Shown: one piece after another, positions 11,607-23,201 of the stretch
Position numbering within the stretch: the stretch's first letter is position 1
Layout of the letters: each line of letters opens with the position of its first letter
From: Odobenus rosmarus divergens
Taxonomy: Eukaryota > Chordata > Mammalia > Carnivora > Odobenidae
Assembly: GCF_000321225.1 (NCBI RefSeq)
Contig: NW_004450287.1
Location: 1,407,171-1,471,170, forward strand
DNA: 64,000 nt
Direction: 5' to 3'
Notes under the pieces: generated by a model
Told to the model about the DNA's origin: nothing
The model's input: only the letters and a program-made list of their open reading frames with translations
Database searches by the model: none
Translations under genes and position numbers: made by a program

Positions 11607-13544
11607 CAATTTTTTTTTCAAATAGTTTCCTTAAAAAGGAAAATCCTAAAGCACATAGATTGGAACAGCTGAGTGGCCTGCTAGGTTAATGGTGCCGCCA
11701 AAGACCGCAGATGAGCTGGAACGATAGAGAATTTTAGATGAGGGTGGGCACTCTACAAAGTACTCTGAAAACCTGGCCTGAAGGGACATGAAGCTATTTT
11801 TGTTCTTATTTTTCCATTTCATCTGATTATTTTTTCTGCTGCAGAAATATTGATGTGTTTGATTATGGGCTGCTTCTTGGCTCTCTTTTCAGATACATTC
11901 TATTGCCCATGATTGAAGAAACAGCCATTTGAGAGACTTCTTAACATTTTCTTTTCCTGATCCTCAGTTTTGGCTTAAAGCAGATGTTTCCATTATCCCA
12001 GAACTGTGCCCCAAGTTAGGATGGGAATGAACAAGTGCCTAGGTGGAAAGGAGCAAAAACACGCAAGGAATAACTTGCCATGTTCTTGATCTTTTCCCAC
12101 TTGCCCTTTATGATTCTACTTCTTTAGTCTTCAGAGTTCACTAGAGAACTCCCAAGTGAGAAAAAGAATTCTTTCCCATCCAGAACTTTTTCCTATCCAC
12201 AAATAGCAAATCATTTCATATATCTATTAATAATTTAACTTCCGCATCTCTTGCCACATGGGCTCCCTGCCCACGCTTTCTAGGATTCTTCCTTTTTGTA
12301 CCTGGGAATTGTTACCTGCCTGAGCCTTGAAGTGTTCTTCTTCCTTACGTGACCTTCCTTGTGAGTATTCTAGCACTGAATATGCCATGATATTAAAATA
12401 ATAGAATATATTATATAACACGAATATGAATGAATTTGTACACAATCTATTGAGTAAGATGATGTAAATAACATATGTAACACATTTCCTGGCATTCTAT
12501 TAAGACTCCATAACTGCACATCATCATCATTATGATGACAACGATGATGGTAGTTATTTTTCAAATATCCAGAATCCCTACATAGCCTTGTCATTGTCCC
12601 ATGTTCATTTCCCTGGGCTCGTCTCATGCTTTCTGATGCTTTTTGCTGGGGCCAGAGCAAACGGGGCTCCCTCATTCTCTTGGAACCTCATGAAGCAAGC
12701 TGATTTCCGACATGTCTAGGTCTTACCGTAGATTGCATCTTCATCCAGGTAAGTGACACACTGCCTCCCTAGGACTGACAGTTTTGTACATCACGCACTT
12801 AGAGGCAGAAAAGCCCCTCAGACTTATCCCAGAAAGGGGTCATGTTTCTTCTTCATAGATTAACACTATTACTACCTCTTTTTTCTCTCTGCCAATAAAG
12901 CCCACCTTTCCCATCCCACAAAAGAAAAATAAATCTTAACTCTGAGAACACCTCCACATGTTCCAAATTTGGATGCCTTCTTGATTCTCCCAAAAGCAAA
13001 TTTAAAAAAGTATACCTTTATTTTCCCAGGAAAATTTATATAACCTATGAATTATTTAGCCTTTAATCCCTATACAGTCTTCATACATTTTTTATTATAT
13101 TAATAACAAATGAGTTTTGCAGACACATTAGGAAATATATAAGAATTCCCATAAATTAAAAAAGGAAGTAAAATTATGTATAATTTTGACAGCTAGGATT
13201 TGCTCTGTTAGCATATAAATATGGTGACTTCCATATTTTCTCGTATAGTCCAGTTCTTGGGATGGGATTATTGTGTACATGCCATTTTTAACCTGAATTT
13301 TAAAATTTTAATTTAACATATTTTGAAAATCTTTGTCTGTTAATAAATAAGATCTGATGTAATCCCAACATTGAGGTTTAATCTGGAAGGGAGGGGAGAT
13401 ATGCTTAATAGCTAATAGCCTTACTGTTGGATTCATCAGCATCCACACAGAACCCAAAAACAAACGTCACTATAGCAGAGAGGACATTATATCCCTTTTA
13501 GCTCCCTTGCCTTGTTGTTCTTCATAGCTCATCTCCATTTGGCG
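11607..13544. other. Intergenic, nothing recognised
   Basis: AT-rich unique sequence. A short CAT/ATG-rich palindromic patch lies at about 12520-12550. No gene, LTR or SINE was identified. Confidence 0.55.
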
Positions 13545-13832
13545 ATTTTTATGTGTTGTCCATCCTCCGCACCAGCATATAAGCTTTGTGAGAGCTGAGA
13601 TTCTGTTTCATTTGTTACATCCCTGGCAGTAGAACTATATCTGGTACAAAACCAGCACGCAACCTGTTTGTTGAATTTATTAATGAAGAATTCACACCAT
13701 AATCTGAAATAATGTTCTTTTTCGCTTATTTGGTATCTTATTGTCTAGCCTTCTGCACTAGGTTATAAGCATGATACCTGACACAGAGTAGGTTCTCAAG
13801 AGATATTTTTTGATGGATGAGTGAATAAGTAA
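13545..13832 (+). repeat. Two L2 3' fragments
   Basis: 13545-13690 has catataagctttgtgagag and tttgttgaattta. 13738-13832 repeats the tail with gacacagagtaggttctca. Confidence 0.75.
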
Positions 13833-13854
13833 ATTGTAGCCTCACTGGATGTGA

Positions 13855-14450
13855 CTATAACCAAGTCTACTGTGTCAGAAACAGTGTTACCAAAGTCTGT
13901 GTTCTCCCCCACATTTCCCAGCATCCCTTGCAGAGAGATTGTAGCCACGTGACAAGTTCTGGCCAATGGATTATGAGTGGAAATGACCCGTGTTACTCTG
14001 GGGAAGAGGCAATGTTGAACTAGCGTGCTTCTTGCATCTCTTTCTTTCCCCAGCTCAGGACCTTGGAGGAGAGGAGTTTTAGCTGTCACAGCTTAGGGTG
14101 GAAGAAAGACGCCCATGCCACATCAGATTTTAGGTAAGTGAGAGAAACAAACATTTTTTTGGGGGGGCGGTTAAGCCACTGATACATTTTTTTAGTTTTT
14201 ATTTTTTTAAGATTTTATTTATTTATTCATGAGAGAGAGAGAGAGAGAGGCAGAGGGAGAAGCAGGCTCCCAAGGAGCAGGGAGCCCGATGCGGGACTCG
14301 ATCCCAGGACCCTGGGATCACGACCTGAGCTGAAGGGAGATGCTTAACCATCTGAGCCACGCAGGTGCCCCGCCACTGATATTTTAGAGTTTGCCTTTTT
14401 AGGGCTTACTGCAACATAGCCAAGACTATCCTGACTAGTACATATATAAA
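13855..14450 (+). mobile_element. MLT1-type LTR split by SINEC
   Basis: Contains agcatcccttgcagagag, gttctggccaatgga and gttaagccactgata blocks, ending near atcctgactagta. It is interrupted by the SINEC at 14187-14371. Confidence 0.7.
14187..14371 (-). mobile_element. SINEC with TSD, inside an old LTR
   Basis: Reversed copy flanked by gccactgata at 14175-14184 and 14372-14381. It interrupts an MLT1-type LTR near its 3' end. Confidence 0.92.
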
Positions 14451-14909
14451 ACCAGATATAATGCAGATATAATATAAAATTAGAAATGTGCTCTTTGGCC
14501 ATGGACTTGAACAAATTTAATTGACATCAACTAGGATGTAGCCTATGATTTTGAACTCATGGTTTTACTTGCTTTTATGACACCCTCCTGAAGTGCTTGG
14601 CTGAAAGCAAAGGATAGAAAGTATGAAAATGGGCTTAATATTAATTAGATTTCTTTAGATGTGTCAGGGGTTTGAAATAAAATAGTTTAGTATACTATCT
14701 AGATTTTGTTTCTCTTGTAAATTCTAATTTCACCTAATCCATAGGTTGTTTATAATTTCTGAACAGTAGCAATTCCTTTAGAGCTATAGTAAGAAATAAA
14801 TTCTTGTCCTCTTGGGGTGTCATATTTTCAAGCTGACTGCCGCAAAGATGGCAAGTCTGAGTTAGAGAGTGCTGCTGTTGGCTTGCTGGAGTTAATCACT
14901 TACCTACTA

Positions 14910-15150
14910 CAGAGGTTCCCAAACTTTCTCAGCTCGTGGTTAGAGTCAACTGAGTAATTTATTCATGGGCCCTAGGCTGAAAAATATATAATAACATTTC
15001 AGATTATTAAGTCCAAATAAATTACTGGTAGTAATTTGTGCCTGACAGATGTTGTCACATTTCCCTCAAAAATTAAAAACCTCCTGCAGGGCCCATCTGA
15101 TTCACTGCAGTGACTTTGGGCACCTCAGCACACAAAGTTTGGGAACTCTA
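14910..15150. mobile_element. Non-autonomous hAT element with clear inverted repeats
   Basis: About 240 bp bounded by cagaggttcccaaacttt and the inverted copy aaagtttgggaactcta. No coding capacity. Target duplications have decayed. Confidence 0.7.
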
Positions 15151-15971
15151 TTTCTTTGATTTAATATTTGTGAGGATTTGAGGAGCCCTATCTTTTGAAA
15201 AACTCATAGCCTTTTGGGAACTTCTGTCTTGTAGAGAAATCTGAATATCTACTCACAACATATCAAAAGGTGGTAACCTGAGCTTCAAGTGAAATTTGAA
15301 GCGTTTGTTGAATTTGTTGAAATTGTGGCCATTGTTCAGTATATTTCACATTTCACTGAAGGAAGTCACCAGAGTAGATGACAACAGGCCAGGTCGCTAG
15401 ACAGAGTGAAGTGGGTGAGCCAGTCCTGGTGCTTCCAACCTCTGTTCTCTGGGCTTCCAGGAGTCCATGCTCGTGTGCATTTCCTGTGACCTCTCTGGAT
15501 AATCCTTCACAGCTTCTTGGATCAGCTAATCCTTGCGTTGTAGTTTTTAATTGCTGACATTCTTCAAGTCCTGGTCTTAGATTTCAATTATAGTTTATGA
15601 GCAGATGGCTTCCCAGACCTTTAATTTTTTCCTTCATACTGCATTTCCCTTTGAAAATCACTCGAGTCCTTTAGTAAAAGAAAGTCAACCTTGACAGCCA
15701 TGTGTAGAGATCTTGGGAAGACAGAAGGGCAGGGTAGTCAAGAGATGCCTCCTCAACTTTCCCTCCTTCTAGTCCCATAGAGGGAAGCTAGATCCTATGA
15801 AGGGAATGCAGGTGTTGTAGGTCCAGGTGGTGACCAGCAGTATAGTGAGGGGGGCTCATGGTGAGACAGGACCCGATGGAGGAGACACATGGCACCCACA
15901 CATGATGTCAGGGGAGACACCTTCAGAGAAACTTGAGAGGCAAAGCTTCCACTTTTCACAGTATGCTAGAT

Positions 15972-16142
15972 CAGGGGTTCTTCACTCTAGATGTGGAGGA
16001 GAATCACCTGGGGAGATTGTTTTTTAAATGCCAAAGTCCCACCCTGGCCAATAAAATCAGATTTAGGAAGAGAGGTTTGGATATCATTTTAAAAAGCTCC
16101 TGAGGGGATTCCAGTGATTAGTCAGGGTTGAGAACTGCTTTG
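15972..16142 (+). mobile_element. MER5-type hAT element
   Basis: Reads aggggttcttcactctag, gagaatcacctggggag and ends cagggttgagaactgct. Ends are inverted repeats; non-autonomous. Confidence 0.75.
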
Positions 16143-16559
16143 CTAGAGGAAGCTGACCTGAGAAACAAGAGTGGAGATGAGGGTGGGGACGATTGAACTT
16201 GAACCTCTTCTGGTCTACCAGTAGGTTCAGGGGATAGGGTTCTGGATCTGCAGGCAGACATCTTGCCAGAAACCCAACATGGAAGACTGTGGAACTGAGA
16301 TATGGAAAAGAGCAAATCTTGATGACATCATTTGAAACATTCCTGAAGCTAGCAATGTGTCTAAAAATTACAGTTTTGTATCCCGTACCTTCTCTCTTAC
16401 TTAAGCAAATATGGCTTGGATTTAATGCCTTTGTAAAGGGAGACAGTAGAGGGCTGTGTGCGTGGCTTTTACTCCCTATTTCCCCCTTCCTCATCAGAGC
16501 CTTCGAGAGACATTCACATTTCATGCCTTGTATAAAGGACTTTGTTTTTGCTTTGGTTG

Positions 16560-16860
16560 GCAGAGTCTACTCACTGTGTCCCAAGAGTTGTTCTCCCTTT
16601 CTTCCATGTAATAGCATTTCTAGCTGAGCTGCCTAGAAAAATGAAGACAATTCTTAGTCTCCATTGCAGCTATGGCCGGAAGACTAAGTTTTGGCCAACA
16701 GGATGCAAGCAGAAGGCTGATGTGCTAGCATCCAGAATCCTTAAAGAAGGTAAGATATCCTTCCTCCATTTTGTTATCTGAACCATGAATGTCACCATCT
16801 TTGACCTGAGGATGAGGGTGTACCTTAGGGATGGGACAAATGAGGAGTGCAAATCCTGGG
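16560..16860 (+). mobile_element. Probable old LTR fragment
   Basis: Weak resemblance to the same LTR class (ccattgcagctatggcc, ttttggccaacaggatgc). The boundaries are uncertain. Confidence 0.4.
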
Positions 16861-17294
16861 AATTCCGGGAAGCAGAGCCACCACATTGACTCTGGCCTGA
16901 CACTTCCAGAGTTCATTTATGTGAAAGGGAAATACTGTTATCTCTTATTAAGCCAATACTGTTTGGGTTTTCTGTCACTCAAAGCTGAATCGAGTCCCAG
17001 CTCATATGCCCTATTAAGTTTCATCTTGATAGACTTGGACCATCACTTTGTGTCTTTAGGTACTGATGTCATCATTCATCATCTCTATCCCATCCAGCTC
17101 TCTGTCATCTTTTAATGAGATCAGTGTGCCATCTGTGCCTCCGCTTGAGTCATTAATAAAAATAGGATCAGGAGAGGGCTAAGAACAGCAATCTCCAGGC
17201 TACTGCAGAGAGCTCTCTCCTTGGGTGATCTCTGCGTCTGCGTGTGGACACGGGTGTAGGGCCGAGCACAGGGAAGCCGAGTGTCAGCCATAGA

Positions 17295-17490
17295 TCCATG
17301 CATCTCAAGCTTTAGTGGGTATCAGAACCACCCAGAAGGCTTGTTAAAACACAGACTTCTGGACCTCAGCCCCGGAGTTTCTGACTCAGTATGTCTGGGT
17401 TGAGGCCCAAGTAATTGGCTTTCTAATAAATCCCAGGTGATGCTGATCCTGGTGGTTCAGCAACCACACTTTGAGAACCATTACTCTAGG
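17295..17490 (+). mobile_element. MER5-type hAT element
   Basis: Contains cagaaccacccagaaggct, tttctgactcagtatgtc and ends aaccacactttgagaacca. Confidence 0.8.
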
Positions 17491-17921
17491 GCTATGAGTT
17501 TTAGTTGGAAGGTGAACTACAAAAGAGAAAGAATATTTAAAAGTGGTTTGGCTATGGAAGGCAAGTCTTCTGAGGAGACAAGAGGGAATCGATAGTGCAG
17601 TATCAAGGAAGGTTGGATTCTGATAGGACTGGGGCCCTGCATTGGGGCTTACAGGAAAGAGGCCAGCAAAGTTGGGCACAGATGAAGGCAGACTGGTCCA
17701 TTTGCTTTGAGGAGGCTGTGGGAGCTCTTGTCCAATGGCTTCTCTTTTCTCAGGGAAGATATGCAAGAGCATTAACTGATGTGAGGGGCAGTATCTATGT
17801 GAGGAGGAACTATGAAATAGTCTTGGCCCTTGCAGTGTTCCGGGGGAGTGTAATACACAATAGGTGTAATACAGAGTCGGTGCGATACATTCTAGGGAGA
17901 GACAGGAAGACTCCCATCCTG

Positions 17922-18078
17922 AGACTTCGGCTCAGGTCATGATCCCAGGGTCCTGGGATCCAGTCCCACATGGGGCTCCTCAGCAGGAAGCCTACTTCTC
18001 CCTCCGCCGGCCACTCCTCCTGCTCCTGCTCTGTCTCTCTCACTCTCTCTGATGATTAAAAAAAAAAAAAAAAAAAAG
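17922..18078 (+). mobile_element. SINEC, 5'-truncated
   Basis: Forward copy lacking the first promoter region, starting near gacttcggctcaggtcat. It has the CT-rich middle and a 20-nt A-run. Confidence 0.88.
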
Positions 18079-19058
18079 ATGTCTCCAGGCCCAGAAAAGT
18101 GCTTGGTGAATGTTCAATTCACAGTAGAGGGGCATGCGAAGTTCAGTTTGGAGTTTAGATTGTCCCCCTAGAATAAAATGGCAGTTTGTTAGCTTTTACA
18201 TGGGTATGTTTTTTGTTAATGTGTGACCGTCTTAGGAGAGATAATGCTTTATACATTGTTGGAGTATCACACCTTAAAAAAAAAAAAAAAAAGAAAAGAC
18301 TATAAGTGTATAACCACCAAATCCTGAAATGCAGTGTGGAAACCTCATTCTTTTCAAAGTGGGTTACAAGAAATTCCAACATGTGCTGCCATATATATGC
18401 ACATTTCAGCTTACTTCTGACACATATAAACTGCCAGAATCATGGTTCGGCAGCTTTCTCTTTGGGGATATGAAAAAAAGGGGAATAAATCTGGGGGCAT
18501 TTGAAATGGCTTCCCACCGCACAGAGAGGTAGGGGTCGGCCTAAGATTGCTGTTGGTCCTGAGAAGAAAAAGTTAAAACCAGTAGAAAAGCAGAGGACAG
18601 CTCTATCACTAGACCGGGTCCCCAGAGAACAGGTTGGTGACCAGCTGTCCCCATGTGCTTGGGACTAAGGAGGTGCCAGGGATGTGGGATTTGCAGCGTT
18701 AAGTCTCTGACAGTCCAGGGCAAACCAAGACAAATTGGTGGCCCAAGCAGGGGCTGCCCCTTGTGCAGGGTTTGGGGTGGTGGTGGACCCAGATGACAGT
18801 GCGCACGGCCCGGGTGCTGTGTTGATGGATGGGAAGAAACAGGGCTGGCGTCACGGGGTGAGTACCTAGTGTGGTGAGGTCCGAGGCAGCCCTGTGCTGG
18901 GTGTGATGCTCTGCTGTCAGCACCGGGAAGCCTTAATAACTCGGGAAGAACGGGCTCCTCAGTTTCCTTCTGTACCAGGTCCTGCAGGTTATGTAGGAAG
19001 GGAGCTGGGGTTTCTGTCTTTAGTTCTCTGTGGCCTGATGAAGAGATGAAGACAGGTT
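18079..19058. other. Intergenic flank of the polypyrimidine tract
   Basis: Holds an A-run at 18275-18291 and otherwise unique sequence that becomes GC-richer toward the tract. A 211-codon minus-strand frame (18541-19176) runs out of the G/A tract and has no recognisable domain. Confidence 0.5.
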
Positions 19059-19538
19059 CTCTCTCCTCCTCTGCCTCACTCCCCTTACCCCTTGCCTCCG
19101 CTCCCTTCCTCCTCTGGCCCCTCCTTCTCCCCCCCTCCCTTGTCTCTCCTCTCCGCGTCCTTCCCTCTCTCCCCATTCCCTTTCGGTCCCCCTCCCTCTC
19201 CAGCAGCCTCTCTCCTCCTCTCCGTCACTTCTCTTCTCCCTTCTCTCCTCCTGTCCCAGGCCCCCTTTCCCTCTCTCCTCCCTTCTTCTCTCCCTTCCTC
19301 TTCCCCTCTCTCCTCCTCCTTCCTTTCCTACCCCTCCCTCCCTCTCTCTCTTGCCCTCCCTGTCTCCCCCTCCCTCTCTCTCCCTCTTTCCCTCCCATCT
19401 CCCCCCTCCTGCTCGCCCCCGTCCCCTTCTTCCTCCCCCTTCTCTCTCCCCTTCCTCTATTTCTTCTCCTTTCTCTCCCCCTCCCCACGCTCTCCCCATC
19501 TCTTTCTCTCCCGCTCTCTTCTGTCTCCTCTTTCTGGG
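19059..19538. repeat. Polypyrimidine-polypurine tract, about 480 bp
   Basis: Almost uninterrupted C/T on the plus strand, as irregular CTCC, CCTT and TCTC blocks, giving a long G/A tract on the minus strand. All six-frame ORFs here (for example 159 codons rich in Gly/Arg/Glu on the minus strand) are low-complexity artefacts. Such tracts can form triplex (H-DNA) and are length-unstable. It ends about 490 bp before the CpG island. Confidence 0.92.
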
Positions 19539-19910
19539 TCAGCAAAACCTATGCGAGGTATTTCTTTATCCGTTCATGTTTTAAAAGGCCCCACTGCCTT
19601 CGCACACCTGTTAGTGCATAAAACAAATCCACGTGGCTCAAACGCAGCATTTCCCCCCTGGATGCGTTTCTCCCCGCCAGGAAAAGGGAGCGGGAGAAGG
19701 AACCGATGAAGTAATGTAGAAAAGTTTAAGAAAGTGCGGCAGGAAGGCCAGCTAAGGAATCTCCCGAGGGGAAGAAGCCACACGGAACTGGGCGTCAAAG
19801 GGAAGAACCTCAGGGAAGATGAAAAGGGTGATAATTGTAAGTTGAGAGAGAGTTTTATAATCGAGGTGGTAATAACAGGCACTTGGCGGGACCGAGGGGG
19901 AGTTAAAACC

Positions 19911-19936
19911 GGGGAGGGTGGGTGGTGGCCCGAGGG
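19911..19936 (+). other. G-quadruplex-capable G-runs
   Basis: Four runs of three or more G, starting ggggagggtggg and ending in a run of six, with one longer loop. They lie about 100 bp left of the CpG island. A G-rich plus strand could form a quadruplex near a promoter. Confidence 0.4.
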
Positions 19937-20029
19937 GGGTGCCCGGACTGATTTTCCCTATGGCAATTTATATTCTCTCCAGGTGACTTTCCTTTCCTTC
20001 TTGGATGTTAACATGAAGCGTTTCAAACG

Positions 20030-20650
20030 AAAGGGTGTTTCACTGCGGGTTTTCCGCGGGCTTCGGTGCTGCTCCCGACCGGCGGCGGGGAGCCCGGGGA
20101 GGGCTGGCGGCTGCAGGCCGAGCGCCGCCGAGGTCGGAGGGCGACGCCTTCGAGCCGGTGTCGGAACTGACGCTCGGGTGCCGGAGGGGACCTTCGAGAA
20201 GCGGCCAGGCTCCGCCGAGCCCTCCCCGGACCGCGCCTCCCGACGGGCGGGCGGAGCGGAGCGCGGCTCGCGGCTGGCTGGCGGGGAGGGTGAGGCGGCC
20301 GCGAGGGCGGCGGGGCATTCGGGGCAGCGGGGACTCCGGCTCGGGGCCCTGGGCCTTCGGCTGCGGGGACGCCGCTCCGCCGCGGCGCAGGGTAGGTGCA
20401 GCCGGGCCGCCCGCGAAAGACGCAGGCTCCGAGGTTGCCGACGTATTTTCCTCCGGTCTTTTATGGGGAGCTGCCGAAGCCCTTAAGGACGAGGCCCGGG
20501 AAAGGGAGCCGGAACCAGCCGGGGATTCCGCCCCAGGGGCTGGAAGGATGCTCAGGGCTCTGGTGCCTGCAGGTAATAGGGGTCAGAACTGCCCGGTGGA
20601 GGTCGAGGCCAAGCGCCCTGAACTTCTTGGCGCGGGGAGCGGGGAGAGTA
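20030..20650. promoter_or_regulatory. CpG island with no recognisable coding gene
   Basis: This stretch is strikingly rich in G+C and CpG in an AT-rich intergenic setting, with GC boxes such as the gggcgggcgg near 20244. On the plus strand, two fair splice-donor matches lie at its right side: AGG/gtaggt near 20391 and CAG/gtaatagg at 20572. Open frames cross it in several registers (250 and 207 codons), but they are Arg/Gly/Ala-rich and match no family I know, as expected for CpG-dense DNA. It is about 11 kb beyond the inferred end of ZNF704. It could be the promoter of a noncoding RNA or an enhancer island. No gene is named. Confidence 0.75.
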
Positions 20651-21929
20651 TACTGTAAATACAAAGCGTGATCTGCCTGGAAAAGAATCATTTTTTAAAG
20701 CTTAGAGAACTTGGCAGCCTGCGTGTGTTTGGGTCTTGAGTTATATTAAACTAAGTGATGAATGACTTGCAGGCAATGAGGCAGAAAGGCAAGACAGAAG
20801 TTTCCAAGTGGCTGCCAATATGTCCAAAGCAGGGACATCAAACTCTGGTGCCCTCCTGCTTTCTTGCTAAAACATCCTTACACAGTAAAAGTTGCTCCTT
20901 TTTAAAGCTCTGCCTTAACAGTATTAACACTCAAAACAGGATCGCTGATATATGATTTTAAAACCATTGTGAATATCTAGACAGTTGCAGAGGTCACTTT
21001 TATGAAATACTAGGCATTTAAACATTTTCTTAGGGTGCTTGTGAAGTCAACTCAGTTCTGCCTTGGAAAACAGACCACATTTGTGTGTGTTAAGGTAAAC
21101 GTTTCCCAGCAAGGTAAATATTTTAAAATATTTAAGGAAACGATGACAATGTCAACATTTTATGAAGGGCAGAGTTAATTGAAATTATTGTTGGATGGTG
21201 AATATTTAATTTCAAAAGATGTGCATCTATCATTACTGTTCTCTTTTGAAACATCTTAAACCTTAATTAAAATCTATTTTTAGAAGGTTTTAACCGAAGA
21301 GTCCACTAGAGGGCAGCATTTGATAAGGGTTTAATAGAAATATACATTAACTGTAATTTACGGATATCACAGAAGTTTAATTTGTTTTATTGACAATGAT
21401 AATAGTAGAAAGTACTGTCCTGCTTCCATCGGCACAAATGAAGTGAAGAAGCTATGCATTCTTGGTTTCTACTTGGGGTAAATGGTTCTTAAAGCAGCAG
21501 ATCCTAAGTTGGAGAGGGTGTGTGTGTTTTACAGTTTTCAAGATGAAAAAAAAAATCAAAGGAACTAAAAACAATTTAGGTAGTACTTTACAAGCCCTGG
21601 GTTGATCCCATTGGCTTGCTAAAAAGGAGTTTGGTTGTTTTAACTCACTCTCCAACACAGTATTTACCCTCCCTGGGAAACCATCCAAATTTGGCTGCAT
21701 TCCATATGCTAGAAAAAGCTCAGAGTCAGGGCCAACTGTGGGTTTGACTGAGGTGGCAGAACAGCACGAGGAGAGGTTTCAGGCTGTTTTCCAGGGGCTA
21801 GAAACATCGCAGCCACACCCGTTGGGTGGTAATGATTGGGAGGTGGCCGACAGAGAGGTTGGTCAATAAATGTTGGTTTCTCTTCTGCTCACTGCAATCA
21901 TTTCCTGACTTGTGATGTTCTTAACTTTT
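20651..21929. other. Intergenic, right flank of the CpG island
   Basis: AT-rich unique sequence without SINEs or old repeats that I recognise, holding the CTCF motif. The lack of repeats may mean conserved regulatory sequence. Confidence 0.5.
21303..21317 (+). promoter_or_regulatory. CTCF-binding motif
   Basis: CCACTAGAGGGCAGC matches the CTCF core consensus at every position, in forward orientation. It lies about 0.7 kb right of the CpG island in otherwise unique AT-rich sequence. CTCF sites of this strength commonly anchor loops, but occupancy cannot be read from DNA. Confidence 0.7.
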
Positions 21930-22500
21930 GTTTGTTGTATTTATAATTTAAACAATTAAAGAAACGCATGCACATGGCAAACAAATAGTCTAAGATGATA
22001 CATGATTAAAAACATCTTTCTGACCCCACATGCCAGACGTCTCTAGAGGTAACCACCAGCCATGACTTTTTGTATAGCATTCAGAAAATTTCAATGCAAA
22101 AACATGCCTATATAAGCATATGTATATACTATACACATTTTTAGTCTATATCTCACTTTTTAAAAAATATTTTATTTATTTGACACAGAGAGAGAGAGAG
22201 ATAGAGAGAGAGCACAAGCAGGGGGAGCGTCAGGCAGGCAGAAGCAGAGGGAGAAGCAGGCTTCCCGCTGAGCAGGGAGCCTGATGCGGGGCTAGATCCT
22301 CGGACCCTGGGATCATGACCTGAGCGGAACACAGCTGCTTAACCGACTGAGTCACCCAGGTGCCCCTATATCTCACTTTTTAAAATTCAACAGTGCATCT
22401 TAGAAATCTCCTTATCTTATTGCTTAACTGTTCCAATTTTATTTCTCAACGGCAGGAACTACATACCCTCCCCCCACCTTTTGTCTCTTAGTGTCAGAGA
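21930..22500 (-). mobile_element. Probable L1M-type fragment, split by SINEC
   Basis: Degenerate sequence with ctgaccccacatgccag, aggtaaccaccagc and tataagcatatgtatata blocks resembling reversed old L1. It is interrupted at 22147-22385 by the SINEC. Confidence 0.45.
22166..22366 (-). mobile_element. SINEC with 19-nt TSD
   Basis: Reversed full-length copy. The TSD tatatctcactttttaaaa is perfect on both sides (22147-22165 and 22367-22385), so the insertion is fairly recent. Confidence 0.95.
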
Positions 22501-22985
22501 GAGTACTATCAACATATTAAGTGTTTAATAACCATTCTGCGATTGGTTGGCTGAAATGTCAGTCCGCCCCTGATGAGGTAAGACAAAAAAGATGGAAGAG
22601 TTATAGTCACATTGAGGAATTTGTTTTGTTCATTTCCAAAAATAAGTTACAAAAACCAACTCCTTCCCCCAAGAACTAGAAAAGGTATATTGGGTAATCT
22701 TGTCTAGTATTTTTCTTAGCCCCTGACACTTGAAATTGACTGCAAAAGCCTTGCATTATTTTGGTCTGTGGGTTGTCCCAGTTCCTTTCATTTATTTTAT
22801 TTGTCACTTTGGCAGGTGTTCATAATCTCATTACTATGACTGGATGATGACAGGGCATTCGTACAGGTCTAGTGGTTCCACGCTATGTAGCGCTGATGAT
22901 GGTTCTCCATTTTTTTTCCCTCTTGAGCCTCTATCAGAAGGACCTAGGCCCCTCGTCCCTCATTTTAAAGATTGTGTATTAGGAA

Positions 22986-23186
22986 AAGAGTACCTGGGTG
23001 GCTCAGTCATTAGGCGTCTGCCTTGGTCTCGGGTCGTGATCCCGGGATCCTGGGATCGAGCCCCGCATCGGGTTCCCTGCTCGGCGGGAAGCCTGCTTCT
23101 CCCTCTCCCACTCCCCCTGCTTGTGTTCCTTCTCTTGGCTGTGTCTCTGTCAAAAAAAAAAAAAATAATAAATCTTAAAAAAAAAA
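22986..23186 (+). mobile_element. SINEC with TSD, young-looking
   Basis: Forward copy with cgggaagcctgcttct and a cccactccccctgcttg segment, a sub-variant I associate with arctoid carnivores. The TSD aaagattgtgtatta is at 22967-22981 and 23187-23201. Confidence 0.95.
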
Positions 23187-23201
23187 AAAGATTGTGTATT
23201 A

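Noticed and set aside
16084..16524. 146-codon minus-strand ORF
   Set aside because: Part of it runs through a MER5-type element and the rest matches nothing recognisable.
18541..19176. 211-codon minus-strand ORF
   Set aside because: Its N-terminal part is the G/A tract and the rest has no recognisable domain or splice support.
19020..19709. Several long ORFs (up to 205 codons) on both strands
   Set aside because: They are translations of the polypyrimidine tract: pure Ser/Pro/Leu or Gly/Arg/Glu low complexity without any domain.
19734..20658. 250- and 207-codon plus-strand ORFs across the CpG island
   Set aside because: Stop-poor because of high GC, open in more than one register, with Arg/Gly/Ala-rich composition and no family match.
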